From Heterocephalus glaber (lineage: Eukaryota > Chordata > Mammalia > Rodentia > Bathyergidae), in contig NW_004624734.1 of NCBI RefSeq assembly GCF_000247695.1, positions 13,018,679-13,082,678 on the forward strand: DNA of 64,000 nucleotides, read 5' to 3'. Of the stretch, positions 10,900 through 21,028 are shown in pieces. Position numbers and translations under genes: made by a program. The notes beneath the pieces are model-generated. The model was not told where the DNA came from, did no database searches, and saw only the letters and a program-made list of their open reading frames with translations. How positions within the stretch are numbered: the first letter of the stretch is position 1; each line of letters opens with the position of its first letter.

Positions 10900-11150
10900 G
10901 GATAGGGTACAGAGTAAGCCAACACCTCCAAGTGTGATTCATTTCAAAGTGAGCTGTATTGGTGGTAATTGCCAGAAGAATTCAGAGGAGGGAAGGAGGT
11001 AGTAGGGTGGGAGCAACTAGAAAACCTTTGCCTGGGATCTAGAATTTGAGCTGCGCCTTGAAAGATAGATGGAATGTAAGCATGGAGAGCACAATACAGG
11101 GGCGGGTTACATAGAAAGGGAATGGGCTCAGATGGGCCCTACAAACATTA
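10900..11150 (-). mobile_element. L2 fragment, minus strand
   Basis: TTTGAGCTGCGCCTTGAAAG and GGAATGTAAGCATGGAGAGC resemble antisense L2 LINE wording. Highly diverged. Confidence 0.5.
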
Positions 11151-11179
11151 TTACCAGGTTCTGAGGTGCTAGGGACTTC

Positions 11180-11705
11180 TAGAGATTCTCTCTAGATTCT
11201 TGTGTTCTGAACAAAGTATTGGACAAAACAAGCACAAAAAGTTTTACATTGATTAAAGGAAGGAAAAGAACATGCTCTGTAGAGTGAGTGTGGGCCAATT
11301 AAAAGTTCCAAAAGAAGTACCCTTTGCAGTGTGAGAGCGACCACTCGGGAAGAGAGAGCACAGGGGCCAAGAGCTTAATGGCGGCCATCTTTTGTATTGC
11401 CCTCTCCTCAGGCAGCCCTTGGGTCTAGGGCACCCTATCAAAAACCTGCCTGAGTTGTCTGGAGAAGAATTGAAGATAACCCTTTCTGAGTGGTTCCAGG
11501 TGCGAGGCTTGGGTGCAAGTCTCCTGGATCTCTGTGATTGACAGGTCGCACCAACTTGCCCAGCCAGTTTGCCTGCCCTAATGGCCTGCCTCCTGGTGGT
11601 GGAGGGAGAATGTGTTCTGGAGGGCATACTGGGGAGCAGGAGGAATGTAAAGGGAAGAATAGCAAGGTGTTGGAGGGGCACAGAGCTGGTTATATCTGAC
11701 CCTTC
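11180..11705 (-). mobile_element. Retroviral LTR, minus strand
   Basis: Same family as the LTR at 8425-8846 and the end of the one at 7200-7615. On the minus strand the 3' part reads CCTTTAATCAATGTAAAAC, then GCTTGTTTTGTCCAATAC and TTTGTTCAGAACACAAG. The 142-codon minus-strand open frame at 11253-11681 lies wholly inside this LTR and is not a gene. Confidence 0.65.
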
Positions 11706-12220
11706 CCTATAGCTCTCACTCTTTTGTACACACCAGACTCTTCAAGTGAAAAATTACTTGGAAACTCAATATATAAGACACGTGAAAAAGGAGGTACTTT
11801 GTTGACCTGGGGCAGGAGCTCTGGTGATACTAGCAGCCCCACCTTTGGCCCTATCTCTGGCCCCACCTTCTGGAGTACAATTTCTACACCAAGAGGGGCC
11901 CCGATGAGTATGATTAGCTTTTCAAAGGCTGCCGAGGTGTTAGGCAGATTGGATTGCCGTGAGGGAAGGACCAGAGTTGGGAGAGGAATTGGGATATTAG
12001 TGGGAACATCTCATACAAGTTGACCTAGGGCCTGGCAGTAGGAATGCAGATTGAGGGAGAGTACAGGAGACTTCAGAGAGAAAGGCTTGCAAGAATGGGT
12101 CACAGAAGACAGGAAGTGGGTGAGGACAGTGTTAAAGACCTCAGAATTTTGACATGAGCATGTTAGAAGTGATCACCAAAGGCAAAGTCAGGTTTTTCTT
12201 CCCTTTTATTTTATGAGGAA
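11706..12220. other. Non-coding stretch, nothing recognised
   Basis: Follows the LTR directly. I see no gag, pol or env similarity in any frame. A 99-codon plus frame (11724-12023) has no recognisable domain. Confidence 0.4.
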
Positions 12221-12227
12221 CATGAAG

Positions 12228-12332
12228 TTCAAGTGTAAATGTTTATTCTCTCAAATATTTGATAGATGCCAGCCAGGTTCCAAGCTCTGCAATAGGTGCC
12301 AGGGATACAAGAGAAGAAAGACAGGGGTGTGT
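12228..12332 (-). mobile_element. L2 3' end fragment, minus strand
   Basis: ATTTGATAGATGCCAGCCAG, GTTCCAAGCTCTGCAATAGG and TGCCAGGGATACAAGAGAAG match the inverted L2/MIR-type 3' end (originally 'atttattgagcacctac...ggggatacaa'). Confidence 0.65.
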
Positions 12333-12377
12333 TGGTGTCTGAGGAGTAAATGTACCGTGTGGAAGGGAGGCACTGAA

Positions 12378-12852
12378 AGATACTGTTTTGAGTTGAATTG
12401 TGCCATCATCACTCCGCCCAAATTCATATGTTGATTTCCTAACCCTAGAACCTCAGAATATGTGACCTTATTTGGAAATAAAGTCCTTGCAGATATAATT
12501 AATTAGGATGAGGTCATCCTGGAGGAGGGCAGACACCTAGTTCAATATGAGTGGTGTCCTTATAATGAAAGGGAAATGTGGGCGCCCATAACATGGTGGG
12601 GGCTTGGTCACGTGAACATGAAGGCAGAGATCAGGGTGATGCTTCTACAAGCCAAAGGGCACTGAAGATTGCCAGCAAAGACACAGAAGCAGAGCAGAGG
12701 CCTGAAACAGGTTCTGCTTCAGAGCCCCAGAAGGAACTAGCCCTGTGGACACCTTGATTTTGGACTTCTCACCTCTAGCACTGTGAGACAGAGGTCATAT
12801 TGCTTATGCCAAGCAGTCTGTGATACTTTCTTATGGCAGCTGTAGGAAACAA
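12378..12852 (+). mobile_element. MLT1-type MaLR solo LTR, plus strand
   Basis: Starts TTTTGAGTTGAATTGTGCC, continues AAATTCATATGTTGATTTCC, GTGACCTTATTTGGAAATAA, ATGAGGTCATCCTGGAGGAG and GTGGTGTCCTTATAATGAAA. It ends near CTGTGATACTTTCTTATGGC. This is the classic order of a MaLR (ERVL-type) LTR. No internal region is present. Confidence 0.92.
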
Positions 12853-13334
12853 AATATAAACAATAACGATAATTCCAGGGCTGTGTGGAAAGTGCCAGTG
12901 AGCCTGGCATGGAGGCAGAAGTGGGAAGTTGCTCCCTGGTTTGAGCAGGGATGGGGGCACGTGAATGCTGTGGCAAGATCCAGCTCAAGGAACCTCCCAG
13001 AGTCTGGAGACCTGATGAACAAGAGGAGGAGAATCAGAAAAACCTAGATTTGCCAGGAGTCTATAAACCTCCTTAGCAAGAGAGTGAGTAGGAGAGAGGA
13101 GAGGGCCACAATGAAGAACGTCCATCAAAAAGGGGCCCACACCGGGCAGAGAGGTAGCAGAGTGTCAAGACTGAAGACTGGGAAGAGGAGACCCAACCAG
13201 GCAAAGGTGGGCTAAAGGCGGAAAAAATTTTAGAGATCTTGTCAAATGTCATGGAGGGTTTATACATTAGGCAGAAAAGGCTCCTTGTGAGAGTGGGTGG
13301 GAGGGCAGGGAGGAGGGAGGGGAGAGACTGGAAC
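12853..13334. other. Non-coding stretch with G-rich motif
   Basis: Unique purine-rich sequence. It contains the G-quadruplex motif at 13295-13323; nothing else recognised. Confidence 0.45.
13295..13323 (+). other. G-quadruplex-forming motif
   Basis: GGGTGGGAGGGCAGGGAGG followed by AGGGAGGGG: six G3 runs with loops of 1-4 bases, well above the four needed for an intramolecular quadruplex. Confidence 0.8.
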
Positions 13335-13695
13335 TCTGTCAAGGGCAGATCCATCTGTGTTGCTATAGCAAACTGTCCTCAGCTGGTGATTTATAAACAG
13401 TAGAAATTTATTTCTTGTCGTCTTGGAGGCCGGGAATTTCAAGATCAAAGCACTGCTGGCAGGTTTGTTTTCTGGTGAGTGTCTGTCCTCTGCTTCCAAG
13501 ATGGCTGCGTCTCCTGGAGAGGAGGAACACTGTGTTCCCACATGTCAGAAGGACAAAGAGGGTGAGCTCCCTGCTCCAGCTCCATCCTACGGGCATCTGA
13601 TTCATGAGGGAGGATGTCTCATGGCTGATCACCTCTTCTTAGTGCCCCACTCCTTAATACTGCCACATTGGCAACCCTGAATTTGGAGGGGACAC
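13335..13695 (-). mobile_element. MaLR-type LTR, minus strand
   Basis: On the plus strand it reads TTTATAAACAGTAGAAATTT, TCTTGGAGGCCGGGAATTTC, AAGATCAAAGCACTGCTGGC, CATCTGATTCATGAGGGAGG and ends GAATTTGGAGGGGACACATA. That is the reverse of a MaLR LTR with its 5' end at the high-coordinate side. The short open frames here are shadows. Confidence 0.85.
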
Positions 13696-16019
13696 ATACA
13701 GGACCCCTGAATGGCTGGGCAGTTGGGAGGTCTTGGGTGACACTAGTGACAGCCAGTCCAGGAGCCAGTGCCCCGAAGGAGCAGAGGCCAGGCTCTCAGA
13801 CCTCAGCTGCAGCTCTTGGGCTTTCTTGGTGCAGGGTAGAGTTACACAATCCAAAAGGAGGATGTGGACACCCACCCATTAATTTTGGGTAATGATTAAA
13901 ATAAGATCTTAGTCCTGGGAAAGGGAAGGTAAGTGGAGGCAAGTGGCAATAAGGCAAGAAATTTTCCAGCATAAAAAGGTCGACAGAGATGCTATTCTGG
14001 CCAGGGAGAAGGTGCAGATGTGGCAGAAGCAACAGTTGGAGAACTTGAGTGGAACGCAGTGTCTTTGGTTTACAAAGGAGATGATGTTGGCCACTGGAGA
14101 GGGAGGGTTGAACTTTGTGCGTAGGGAGAAGGTTGATGCCAGTTTCCTTGGGTTCTTGTTCGGAATCAGTTTTATCCCCCAGTGGATACATGGTGATATC
14201 CGGAGGCACTTTGTGCTGTTATAACTAGTTAGTGGTTGCTACTGGCTTCTAGTGGATAGAGACTGGGGAGGCCACTGAACATCCTGCCGTGCGTAGGGCA
14301 GTGCCCCATGACAAAGCATTATCCAGCCCAAAATGTCAATAATGCAGAGTTAGGAAACTGTGCTCTAAGGTCAATAACAGTTCTCAGAAATGTTTGAGTA
14401 AAGCCCAACTTCATAGCCTGCTTGGTGGAACCTTATGAAACAGTGATATATATATATGATAGCACAGTAGATCTTACGTGAGAGCAGCTGGCACCTGTAT
14501 CAAATGCTCACAGCCATTTCAGGGCAGCCCCTGCTCCCTGATTTCCAGGACCTTGGCATTAATGGGCACCAGGACTAATTTTTGGCTGCTCTTGGGGAAA
14601 TCAGGATGGGTCTCCACTTTTAAATTTGGCTTAGGCCACAGAGAGATTCTGTTCCCTACCATGATTGGTATTTCGCCCCCAAATAGTCTTGCCCCTCTGT
14701 CAGTTACAGTTGTAGAAGTCCCAGATGGTGGATGCCTGATGGCTTCACTAATGCCCTCCTAGTAGTTGTCGGCCTCTGAACACAGGCCAGTCCTGATAGG
14801 TCTCCACCTGGTCTCTTCTGCCTCTTAGTAGCTTGCCAGTTCTGATCTACACAGGCTTCCACGTGGATTTGTCTTTTTTTAGCCTTCCTTAGAGTAGGTA
14901 GCATCTGTGAAGCTCTTTCTTCCAGCCCATTGATTTTTAGAAACTGTTGGGTCTTTGGACTGAGTAACATTTGCATTTAGAAGATCTCAAAGCATCCTTA
15001 AAGAAAAGAGGAAGATGAGACGGACAGCTACCTCATTAGTTCTAGGAATGGAGAAGAGAGTCAAGTCAGGAGAGCTGAGGGTGTGCATGAGGTGGTGCCG
15101 GGAGCACCCATTGCAGCTGCAAACTCCGGCAGTGTCACCACGTGGCCACCAGCACATCACTTAACTTCTCTGAACTGTCGTTTTCTTATAATCAAGACGA
15201 CCACAGGGATTTTTACAGTTTACAGTACTGGCTTTTTTTTTTAAGCACTAGTCACCTTGTTTCATTCTCACACACTAAGGACTATCAGTGGCCCCAAGTG
15301 AGTGGGCCTGGAACTAAGACTTACTCAGGTTGAGAGATTTCAGCTTCCTTTTGCATAGACTGATTCCTTGAATCCAGACCCTGTGTTCTCAGTACCACGC
15401 CCGTGATTGGTCCAGTTAGCTGCTGAGATGCTGTTCCATGCCCAGATGCTTTTGTCTTCTTACTGGGGAGGTTATAAAAGTGCTGAGATTGTCCTGAGAA
15501 CTCCAGACTTTCACCTGAGCTCCCAGTGAAGTTTGTCAGAAGGTGTGGGATATTTTGTAATTCCTGAGACCTCCTCATGTTTCTGTCCTGGCTACGCAGA
15601 TGCTGCCAGGTTTCAAGGATGGCCACCCTTCACCCAAGGAGGTCATTGTTAGGGCATGGTGTGGGTCTTTTGTTTTTCTGTTATTTCCTCATGATTAATT
15701 CACAGAGTGAGAACAGTAGAATTCTGTCCTCATCACAGTTGCCTTGACTCTTGGATTCCTGGGAAACCAGTGTGATGGGAGATGCTGCACATCCAAAGGG
15801 AATGGTCGCCTCCATGCTCGGTTTCCAGTGTTGGGGTTGTGGCTGGAGTCAGTGCTCAGTTGCCTAAAGAGTAGTGGGCAAGCCCCGACCTCCATGAGGA
15901 CTAAATGAGGGGAGCTACTCGCCCTGCTTCTGTGTCCTTTGCCCGGGGGTGTGGGCTTTCTGCCCGTTAGTGTGCCTCCCCCACCCCCGCCACTTTCTCT
16001 CCTTCTCTACCTCCCTCCT
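13696..16019. other. Non-coding stretch, nothing recognised
   Basis: Long unique region without identifiable repeats beyond a possible MIR scrap near 15150-15200 and a short AT repeat near 14450. Contains a second CCACGTGG E-box (15138-15145). The 137-codon minus frame (13796-14209) and the 101-codon minus frame (15321-15626) match no family I know. Confidence 0.45.
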
Positions 16020-16021
16020 TT

Positions 16022-16330
16022 TTATGCATTAAAGTTTTAAAATTTGAAAATGCAGGTAACATTTACCATGGTGACCATTTTTAAGTGCACCATTTGGTAA
16101 TGTTGAGTGGGTTCGCCTTGCTGTGCAGCCCATCTCTAGAACTCTTCATGTGGTAAAACCGAAACTCTGCAGCCACTAAAGAGCCATGCCCCACTCCGCC
16201 CTGCCCCCAGCCCGTGGCAGTCACCTTCTGCTTTCTGCCTCTATGACTGACTACTCCAGGGACCTTGTAGGAGTGGAATCAGTTAGTGTTTGTCTCTCTG
16301 TTCTCCTTCTTTCAGAGTATGACTTCAAGG
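16022..16330 (-). mobile_element. Old L1 3' end fragment, minus strand
   Basis: AAGTGCACCATTTGGTAATG, CTTGCTGTGCAGCCCATCTC, GAAACTCTGCAGCCACTAAA and TTGTAGGAGTGGAATCAGTT follow the order of the inverted 3' untranslated region of old L1 elements. Confidence 0.75.
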
Positions 16331-18760
16331 ATCATCCGTGGGGAGGCCCCCTGTTCTTTCAGGTGTATCTGTTCATGCTTGGCAGCTGGGTTCTTGTGAG
16401 GGGGGGAGCACTTTCTCAGTTTGCTTGCCCTTAGGCTCACAGAAAGTCCAGACTGCTGAATGCAAGTGTGGATCTTGCCAGAACTTCCCAGGGTCTGAGT
16501 TTACTAATCCAGCCGGCTCTCACAGTGATTAAAGCTCGTGGGTGTGGGCAGACACATGACAGATGCCAAGAGCCACCTCAGGGCTGTGTGTCTGCTGGCT
16601 CGAGGTGGCCTCTTGGGAGCTGGAAATAATGCAGGTGAGGTTGTGAGGCCCGAGGATGGTTGAGGACCGCGAGTCTCTGGCAGACGCCAGGTGTGCTGTT
16701 CAGCACGGTATCGCTCTTCTCTCGGGATTTGCTGGCTCAGCGCTGGACTCAACGATCAGCTGGATCAGTGTTCTCAAATGCTGCTCAGAGACCGACTTTC
16801 TGGCAGGCGAGGCCCTCTTAACCTGTTAGTCTGCTTCTTTTGTCACAAAGTGCGTTTGTCTTCTACGGCTGAAGGTCATGGGCTTCTGCTAGCACAATAT
16901 TGAAATGAGACCTTTGTGATGCCAGTGTTGCATTGTTTCCACTAATAGGAACCCATGTGTCCTTCACATATGGTTAGGCCAATTGCTTTTTCTATCCTGG
17001 GCCTTTGCCTTGGAGAGATTCCATGGGGAAGGATGGCTCTGAGTTTTAGCACTGGGAGACCGGAAGAGGCAAGCTGGAAGATGGGAAATGAAATCGGGGC
17101 TGTTGCTGTGTGTCTCTGTGGTACTTGGGCTGGCTCCAGAACCTGGTCTGGGCACGGACTAAACAGCCATGTGATAACCTTAAGTCCCCTCATCTCTAGA
17201 ATTGGAAGGTGATTTCTGCCCCTCCCACCCCATAGAGTTGGAGGGTCTCATTTGGAAAGATGTCCATGATTGTGCGCAGGAGATGATAAATTGCAATCCC
17301 GGCATCAAGCAATCTGAGGACCATTGGAAGGCGATTAAAACCCACTCAGTTAATGCTAAGGGGACCTTAGTGACTATTCCCAAGGCACTGCATTTCTATG
17401 ACTGGATCTGAGGAGCACCCCATTTTCCCTGTGCACCCCACTCCCACCCTCCTTCCTCTGGACTTGCCACTCGAAGGGGTGGTTTGCAGCCTCACCCACA
17501 AACACTTTGACTACTCATTACTTCTCTGAAATAGCTGTAGTTAATATACATTTTAAAGTAATTTCACATGTATGTATTTTTAAGCTGAGAAGCCAATCAG
17601 CCAGGGATGCCTGCAGCTGGAGGGGAAAAACAAAATCCAGTTTACTGCCTTCTCAGCCCCAGCCACTAGAGCCATTGGCCTTTTTAGTCTCTTCCGATAG
17701 AATCAGAGGAGGTAGGAGCTAGAGAAGTACATCGATTCCATCTTGGAGGTCATATAGGATTTAAAAGTTTTTTCTCCTCAGATCTTTTGTGTGATTCTCA
17801 ATAGAGACTTTCTAAATCTTGAAATCTTCATCACTTAGACAATATCTATTGAGGGACCATCTAAAAGAAGACTATAGAATTTGGGGTAGAGGAGCTCAAA
17901 AACTTTGCAGTTAGCGTAGGAGGAACTGGCTTACTCTGAGCTGGACAGAGACCCCAAGTGAATTCATTAGTGACAACGGGGGCCAGGCCAGAGAAGGCAG
18001 GGGACCAGTCCAAATCTCTCTCCACCACCAGAGAACAGATTAGAGGGAGAGCAGAGCGGAATGGCGATAGAATAGTGATCAGTGACTTAAGTATGTTAAA
18101 AGGATATTGCAGAAATCTGTCCCTAGATTTCTATCATACAGAGAATTTTCCTTATCTAAACCACTGGATTTATCTGACCTCCGTTCCCCACATTTACTCC
18201 ATCCCCTGGCATCTGCTTGGTTTTCACCCAAATCAAGGTCAGGATAAAGAGGAGATTTGGATGGCAGTAAGCTGGATATTCAGGCTCCTGCAGTAATACT
18301 CAATTATTGAATTCAGTAGAAGCACCAACTCCTTTATAATGAAGTCCTCAGTTTTTGAATATCTTTATGAATCAGGTGATTCAGTATTGGCAACAGCCAG
18401 CCTGCTGTTTCCTGCTTTGTTATAAAACATAAGATGGTAAAACCCTGGGAGCTTGCTGGGGTTGTTAAAAGCTCATCTTAAGCATTTTAATGCACATTAT
18501 TCTTCATGCAGCTTGGAGCCTTAAAGACCCTCAAATGGAATCAGATGAAGAGAAGTCAACTTGCTGCCATCGTCCTGCAGCCCTGAGCCACTGGCCAGGT
18601 CTGTTGTCCTGTGCAACTCCTGGTCACCGAGAGGCCACATCTGTCAGGGCTGAGAATCAGGGTTGCAGGAAAAACCGTGACTGAGATGCACTATTCCCAT
18701 TTACTTTGCATGTAGTGGATCCAAAACAAAATAAAACCAAAAGATTTATTAACATTTAGG
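16331..18760. other. Non-coding stretch, nothing recognised
   Basis: Apparently unique. Open frames up to 112 codons (17958-18296 plus; 17202-17411 plus) carry no recognisable domain. No CpG island. Confidence 0.45.
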
Positions 18761-18764
18761 TTCA

Positions 18765-19125
18765 TAGTATAGGCAGAGATATTGCAGGTTCAATTCCAGA
18801 CTGCTGCAATAAAGCAAATACTGCACTAATGCAAGTCACACAGATTTTTTGGCTTCCCAGTGTATATACAGGTTACACTCAGACCATACTCTAATCTGTT
18901 AAGTGTGCAATAGCATTATGTGTAAGAAAACAATGCACAGTCTTCATTTGAAAATAATTTATTGCTCAGAAATGCTAAGGATCACCCTAGCTGTTGGAAA
19001 AAATGGTGCTGATACACATGCTCGACCCAGGGTTGCCAAAAACCTTTCATTTGCTTAAAAAAACAAACAAAAAACCCTGCAGTGTCTGTGTAGCACAATC
19101 AAATGAGATATGCCTGCATGTTTTT
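18765..19125 (+). mobile_element. Tigger1-type element, internally deleted
   Basis: The left part (CAGGTTCAATTCCAGACTGC, GCAATAAAGCAAATACTGCA, TAAGTGTGCAATAGCATTAT) matches one end of Tigger1. The right part (CATGCTCGACCCAGGGTTGC, CAGTGTCTGTGTAGCACAAT, GAGATATGCCTGCATG) matches the other. The transposase gene between them is missing, as in short non-autonomous derivatives. Confidence 0.85.
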
Positions 19126-20377
19126 TTCTCTAGCACATTGGACACTTTTTCTTGACATTTAATAGTATTTTTATGCTGTAACTCCTTTATTCTTCCCTCC
19201 CTACTTCTCCTCACTCATGTACTGTCCTTGTACTTGTGATACTGTTTGTACCTCTGATAATGATATTTTGACAGTAGACTGTTACTTGCATTTCCCTTTC
19301 TTGCTAATAGTATTGCTATCCTACATAACCAGAGATCTTCACCAACTAGTGAAGCTTTGAATGCATAGGCCTTCAGGTGTGTGTGTTTGTGTGTGTGTGT
19401 GCATGCACATGTGCGTGTACCAGACTTACACATGTATTCCTCAGACCAAATTTTTATTTTTTAAATGTTGAATGTGACTACTAATGCATTCACCAATATC
19501 ATTTGCCATGTATTGTTTTGGTGGAAGTAATTTATACTGCCTCCTGGGCTGGATGTAGTAACATTTTGAACTAGTGTTTTGTAACATCAATCTAAGATAA
19601 ATCCTTGATTTAGAATAACCCACTTTCTACTGTAAGGGTATTTTACTAAGACTGGTTTGGTTGTAAAGTTTTCCACTAGATGTTTCAAAACAGTGAAAAT
19701 GCTCATCTCTAAATCTTTGTGATGAATTGATTTTTCTTATTTTCTTGTCTCTCCTGTTACCTGACTGTGGGTGGTAACCTATCTCTCTGCAAAGTGTTTT
19801 ATAGGTTATGGAGTATAACATTTTAAGCCAAGAAATTGAAAACAGGATGCGAAACAAGAGCCTGGGGGTGGGAGGGAGTCAATCAAGGTCATATCTGTAT
19901 AGAAAGAATTTGGTGGTAGAGATGCCAAGAAAACCACGTTCTTATTTGTGACAGGCAGGTGGTACCGGGAAACACAAGAAAACCTACTTGATCTGAGAAG
20001 ACATGGCTAGGAGTTCTTTTCGACGTATGTTTATGAAATTATGACCAGGTTAGCAAAAATTCTGAGAGTTCCCAGCAAAGCCACTGAACCATGCACATTT
20101 GCCATTTGTTTACCTGCAGGGAATTTCAGTGCCTAGGTCTGACCAGAGCCAAGATGCTAACCAGAACATTCACATAGACAGTTCTGTGTGAAATTGGAAG
20201 CCTGTGTATAATAAGATAAACTCCATGGTTTATAAAGTTAACATTTTCAGAGGGTATCAATAATGCATAACTGGGAAAATGTTTTCGGGCCATTTTGAGA
20301 GATGTTTGGGGAAGGAGTGCAGCTGAGTCAGTGTAAATGAGTTTGCCAGCCTTATGTCTGTCTGTCTCCTCTTTCAG
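19126..20377. other. Non-coding stretch with a TG microsatellite
   Basis: AT-rich sequence with an interrupted (TG)n at 19377-19418. The last 30 bases are the pyrimidine tract and AG of the exon candidate that follows. Confidence 0.5.
19377..19418 (+). repeat. Interrupted (TG)n microsatellite
   Basis: TG repeats broken by TTTG, CATGCA and CG; alternating purine-pyrimidine sequence. Confidence 0.9.
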
Positions 20378-20442
20378 CACATCAGGTCCACCCATCTGGC
20401 CGGGCAGTACCTTCTTCAAGAGAAATGGAGCCCTTCTGCAAG
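20378..20442 (+). CDS. Candidate exon, 65 bp, gene not identified
   Basis: This is the best splice-bounded segment in the window. A long pyrimidine tract ends CTGTCTCCTCTTTCAG at 20377, and the segment ends AAG|GTAGGT, a strong donor, at 20442/20443. All three frames stay open across 65 bp. One frame contains ATGGAGCCCTTCTGCAAG with a purine at -3 and G at +4, so it could hold a start codon. Another gives a Pro/Trp/Phe-rich peptide. I do not recognise any of the three peptides. It lies outside the repeats I can see. It may be a coding exon, an untranslated exon or a pseudoexon. Labelled CDS only because no exon type is available; coding status is not shown. Confidence 0.3.
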
Positions 20443-20884
20443 GTAGGTGTCTAGGAGCACCTCCTCCTCCTCTGCTTCCCCTCCCTTCCCCACTCTTGTG
20501 CTTGGTGCCAAGCAGAGAGTGACTACTCTCTGGAGAAGTGTGACTGTTGTGGGTTGGTCTGGATGGCCACTTCTTTTTATTTCTTCCTACTTGGTTGCTA
20601 TGAACTGTGAGTCTGAAACCAGGTCTCTAAGGACTGCTTCTTTGGCCCATTGACAGTGGTCATGTTCCCAAAGTGTTTGAGTTGCTTTGGTGGAATTGGA
20701 ATTACGTGACAACGGGCATGTGACAGTAGTGTACAGTGGGCTGATAAAAGCAAACCTTTTTACGTATTTGGGCTGACAAGGAATGGTTCCATGCTGTCCT
20801 CGGATATCCATGTGTTCTTGGAAGGTTGCTGTGGGATGGTGTGCTTGAGAAATTCAAACTGGCTTTCATCTCTGCTTTTGCTGT
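20443..20884. other. Non-coding stretch, nothing recognised
   Basis: Sequence downstream of the exon candidate; would be intron if the exon is real. Confidence 0.4.
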
Positions 20885-20885
20885 T

Positions 20886-21028
20886 ACCTTTTTTTGTGTG
20901 TGTGTGAGTTGGGGTCTTGCTGTGTTACCCAGACTCCCTTAAATTCCTGTGCTCAAGTGGTCACTGTGGCCCAGCCTTCAGAGTAGCTGGGATTATAGGC
21001 ACATGCCATCCATGCCTCACTGCTGTAA
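20886..21028 (-). repeat. B1/7SL-type SINE, minus strand
   Basis: GGGGTCTTGCTGTGTTACCC, CTGTGCTCAAGTGGTCACTG and GTAGCTGGGATTATAGGCAC are the inverted B1 landmarks. The poly-T start is interrupted by TG repeats. Confidence 0.85.

Noticed and set aside
11253..11681. 142-codon minus-strand open frame, the longest here
   Set aside because: It lies wholly inside a diverged LTR that recurs at 8425-8846, where the frame is not kept.
7200..12220. Possible provirus between same-orientation LTRs at 8.4 and 11.2 kb
   Set aside because: The interval holds B1, L1 and L2 pieces and no gag, pol or env similarity.
13796..14209. 137-codon minus-strand open frame
   Set aside because: Overlaps other open frames on both strands and shows no family motif.
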